The notes under the pieces: model-generated
Database searches by the model: none
What the model was told of the DNA's origin: nothing
Seen by the model: only the letters and a program-made list of their open reading frames with translations
Made by a program: the position numbers and the translations under genes
In this document: positions 13,892 through 14,384 of the stretch, piece after piece
Position numbering within the stretch: the first letter of the stretch is position 1
How the letters are laid out: every line of letters starts with the position of its first letter
Origin: Promethearchaeota archaeon
GTDB taxonomy: Archaea; Asgardarchaeota; Lokiarchaeia; Helarchaeales; RDOG01
NCBI GenBank assembly: GCA_011365055.1
Contig: RDOG01000037.1
Location: 1 to 14,384 of the forward strand
Direction of reading: 5' to 3'
DNA length: 14,384 nt

Positions 13892-14383
13892 TTATTTAAT
13901 TAGTTTTACCAAAACTTTGAAAACTTGTTTTCCCACCCCAACTGCAATATCGGTTTTTGTTTTATTAAGACTTATTGAAATTTTATATTCTGAGTTAGGT
14001 ATTATTGTTTTATTATTAGATGACAATAAAAAAAAACTAATTTCGTAATTAGGTTTCCTTCTCAAATTGAATGCTCGTGTAAAGTTTTTATGAATAGTTA
14101 TGTTACCAAATTTTTGAGAATCTACAGAAAATTTCGGTGATATATTATTCTCTTCTCCCGCATCATGCATGATAAAAAGACTTTTTTGAGTATTGTCTTC
14201 ATTACAGACATTAATTATAAATGAAACTCGAGTAATCGGACCAACGGGAGTCCAGTATGCATCAATATTGTTTATAAAAACGTTTTTTTCTTTATTTTTA
14301 GAACATAATGGAAAATGTGGAATAAAGTCCTCCTCTTTTAACAATGTACCTATTTTTTTTGCAATTATTAAATTGAAATTCAT
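13892..14383 (-). CDS. Unrecognised protein, possibly cut by the window edge
   Basis: The frame is open from the right edge of the window; the ATG at 14383 is the first visible start, so the true start may lie outside. The 163 visible residues match no family I know. They open with a helix-like stretch (NLIIAKKIGTLLKEED) and continue with many short beta-type strands, for example RVSFIINVCN, KSLFIMHD, YEISFFLLSS and YKISISLNKT, and end in a basic KVLVKLIK. No signal peptide, membrane segment or metal-binding pattern is clear. Two Cys are present in the visible part. It converges on the HEPN relic, 44 bases away. Confidence 0.6.
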   Translation of the reverse strand: MNFNLIIAKKIGTLLKEEDFIPHFPLCSKNKEKNVFINNIDAYWTPVGPITRVSFIINVCNEDNTQKSLFIMHDAGEENNISPKFSVDSQKFGNITIHKNFTRAFNLRRKPNYEISFFLLSSNNKTIIPNSEYKISISLNKTKTDIAVGVGKQVFKVLVKLIK

Positions 14384-14384
14384 A

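Overview
The window looks like an AT-rich archaeal chromosome segment. It has TATA-like boxes 25-40 nt ahead of several genes, Shine-Dalgarno fragments of the GGAG/GTGAT type, UPF0175-DUF3368 and HEPN/AbrB toxin-antitoxin families, and a surface protein with a C-terminal Ser-Ile-Pro-Gly-Phe plus transmembrane sorting-type tail. The tail, the N-glycosylation-rich surface proteins and the ferredoxin-nitroreductase are compatible with an Asgard (Promethearchaeota/Loki-like) archaeon, but that lineage call is inference; no rRNA or other marker is present.

Region 1 (1-5629) is a corrinoid acquisition and assembly locus. cbiB is on the minus strand. Divergent from it runs a plus-strand operon of btuF (binding protein), btuC (permease), btuD (ATPase with an extra C-terminal domain) and a CobD-like PLP enzyme. 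The transporter would bring in cobinamide or cobalamin, the CobD-like enzyme would make aminopropanol phosphate, and CbiB would attach it to the corrin ring. The shared intergenic region holds opposed TATA-like boxes and a 19-bp near-palindrome placed where the btuF transcript should begin. btuC has no ATG/GTG/TTG start that would include its first membrane helix; the best reading is an ATT start at 2156 or a small frameshift.

Region 2 (5630-7362) is a toxin-antitoxin patch: an intact UPF0175 antitoxin and DUF3368 PIN-like toxin pair with overlapping genes, then a decayed AbrB-type antitoxin broken by one in-frame TAA, followed by a few codons resembling the start of a PIN toxin.

Region 3 (7363-9416) holds a 74-aa protein and a 474-aa transglutaminase/papain-like protein. 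They share one ~70-aa domain ending in VGEGE and lie in the same reading frame with a single TGA between them. The following convergent intergenic region carries a strong two-tier hairpin and a 20-bp motif that also occurs, with one mismatch, at 5754-5773.

Region 4 (9417-13427) is all on the minus strand: a membrane-anchored six-repeat Kelch protein with recently duplicated repeats, a double [4Fe-4S] ferredoxin-nitroreductase fusion, and an exported glycoprotein-like protein with the sorting tail.

Region 5 (13428-14384) contains an unannotated, frameshifted relic of a HEPN (DUF86/HepT) toxin on the plus strand whose RNase motif is destroyed, and an unrecognised protein whose start is at or beyond the window edge. 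No rRNA, tRNA, CRISPR array or intact transposon was seen.
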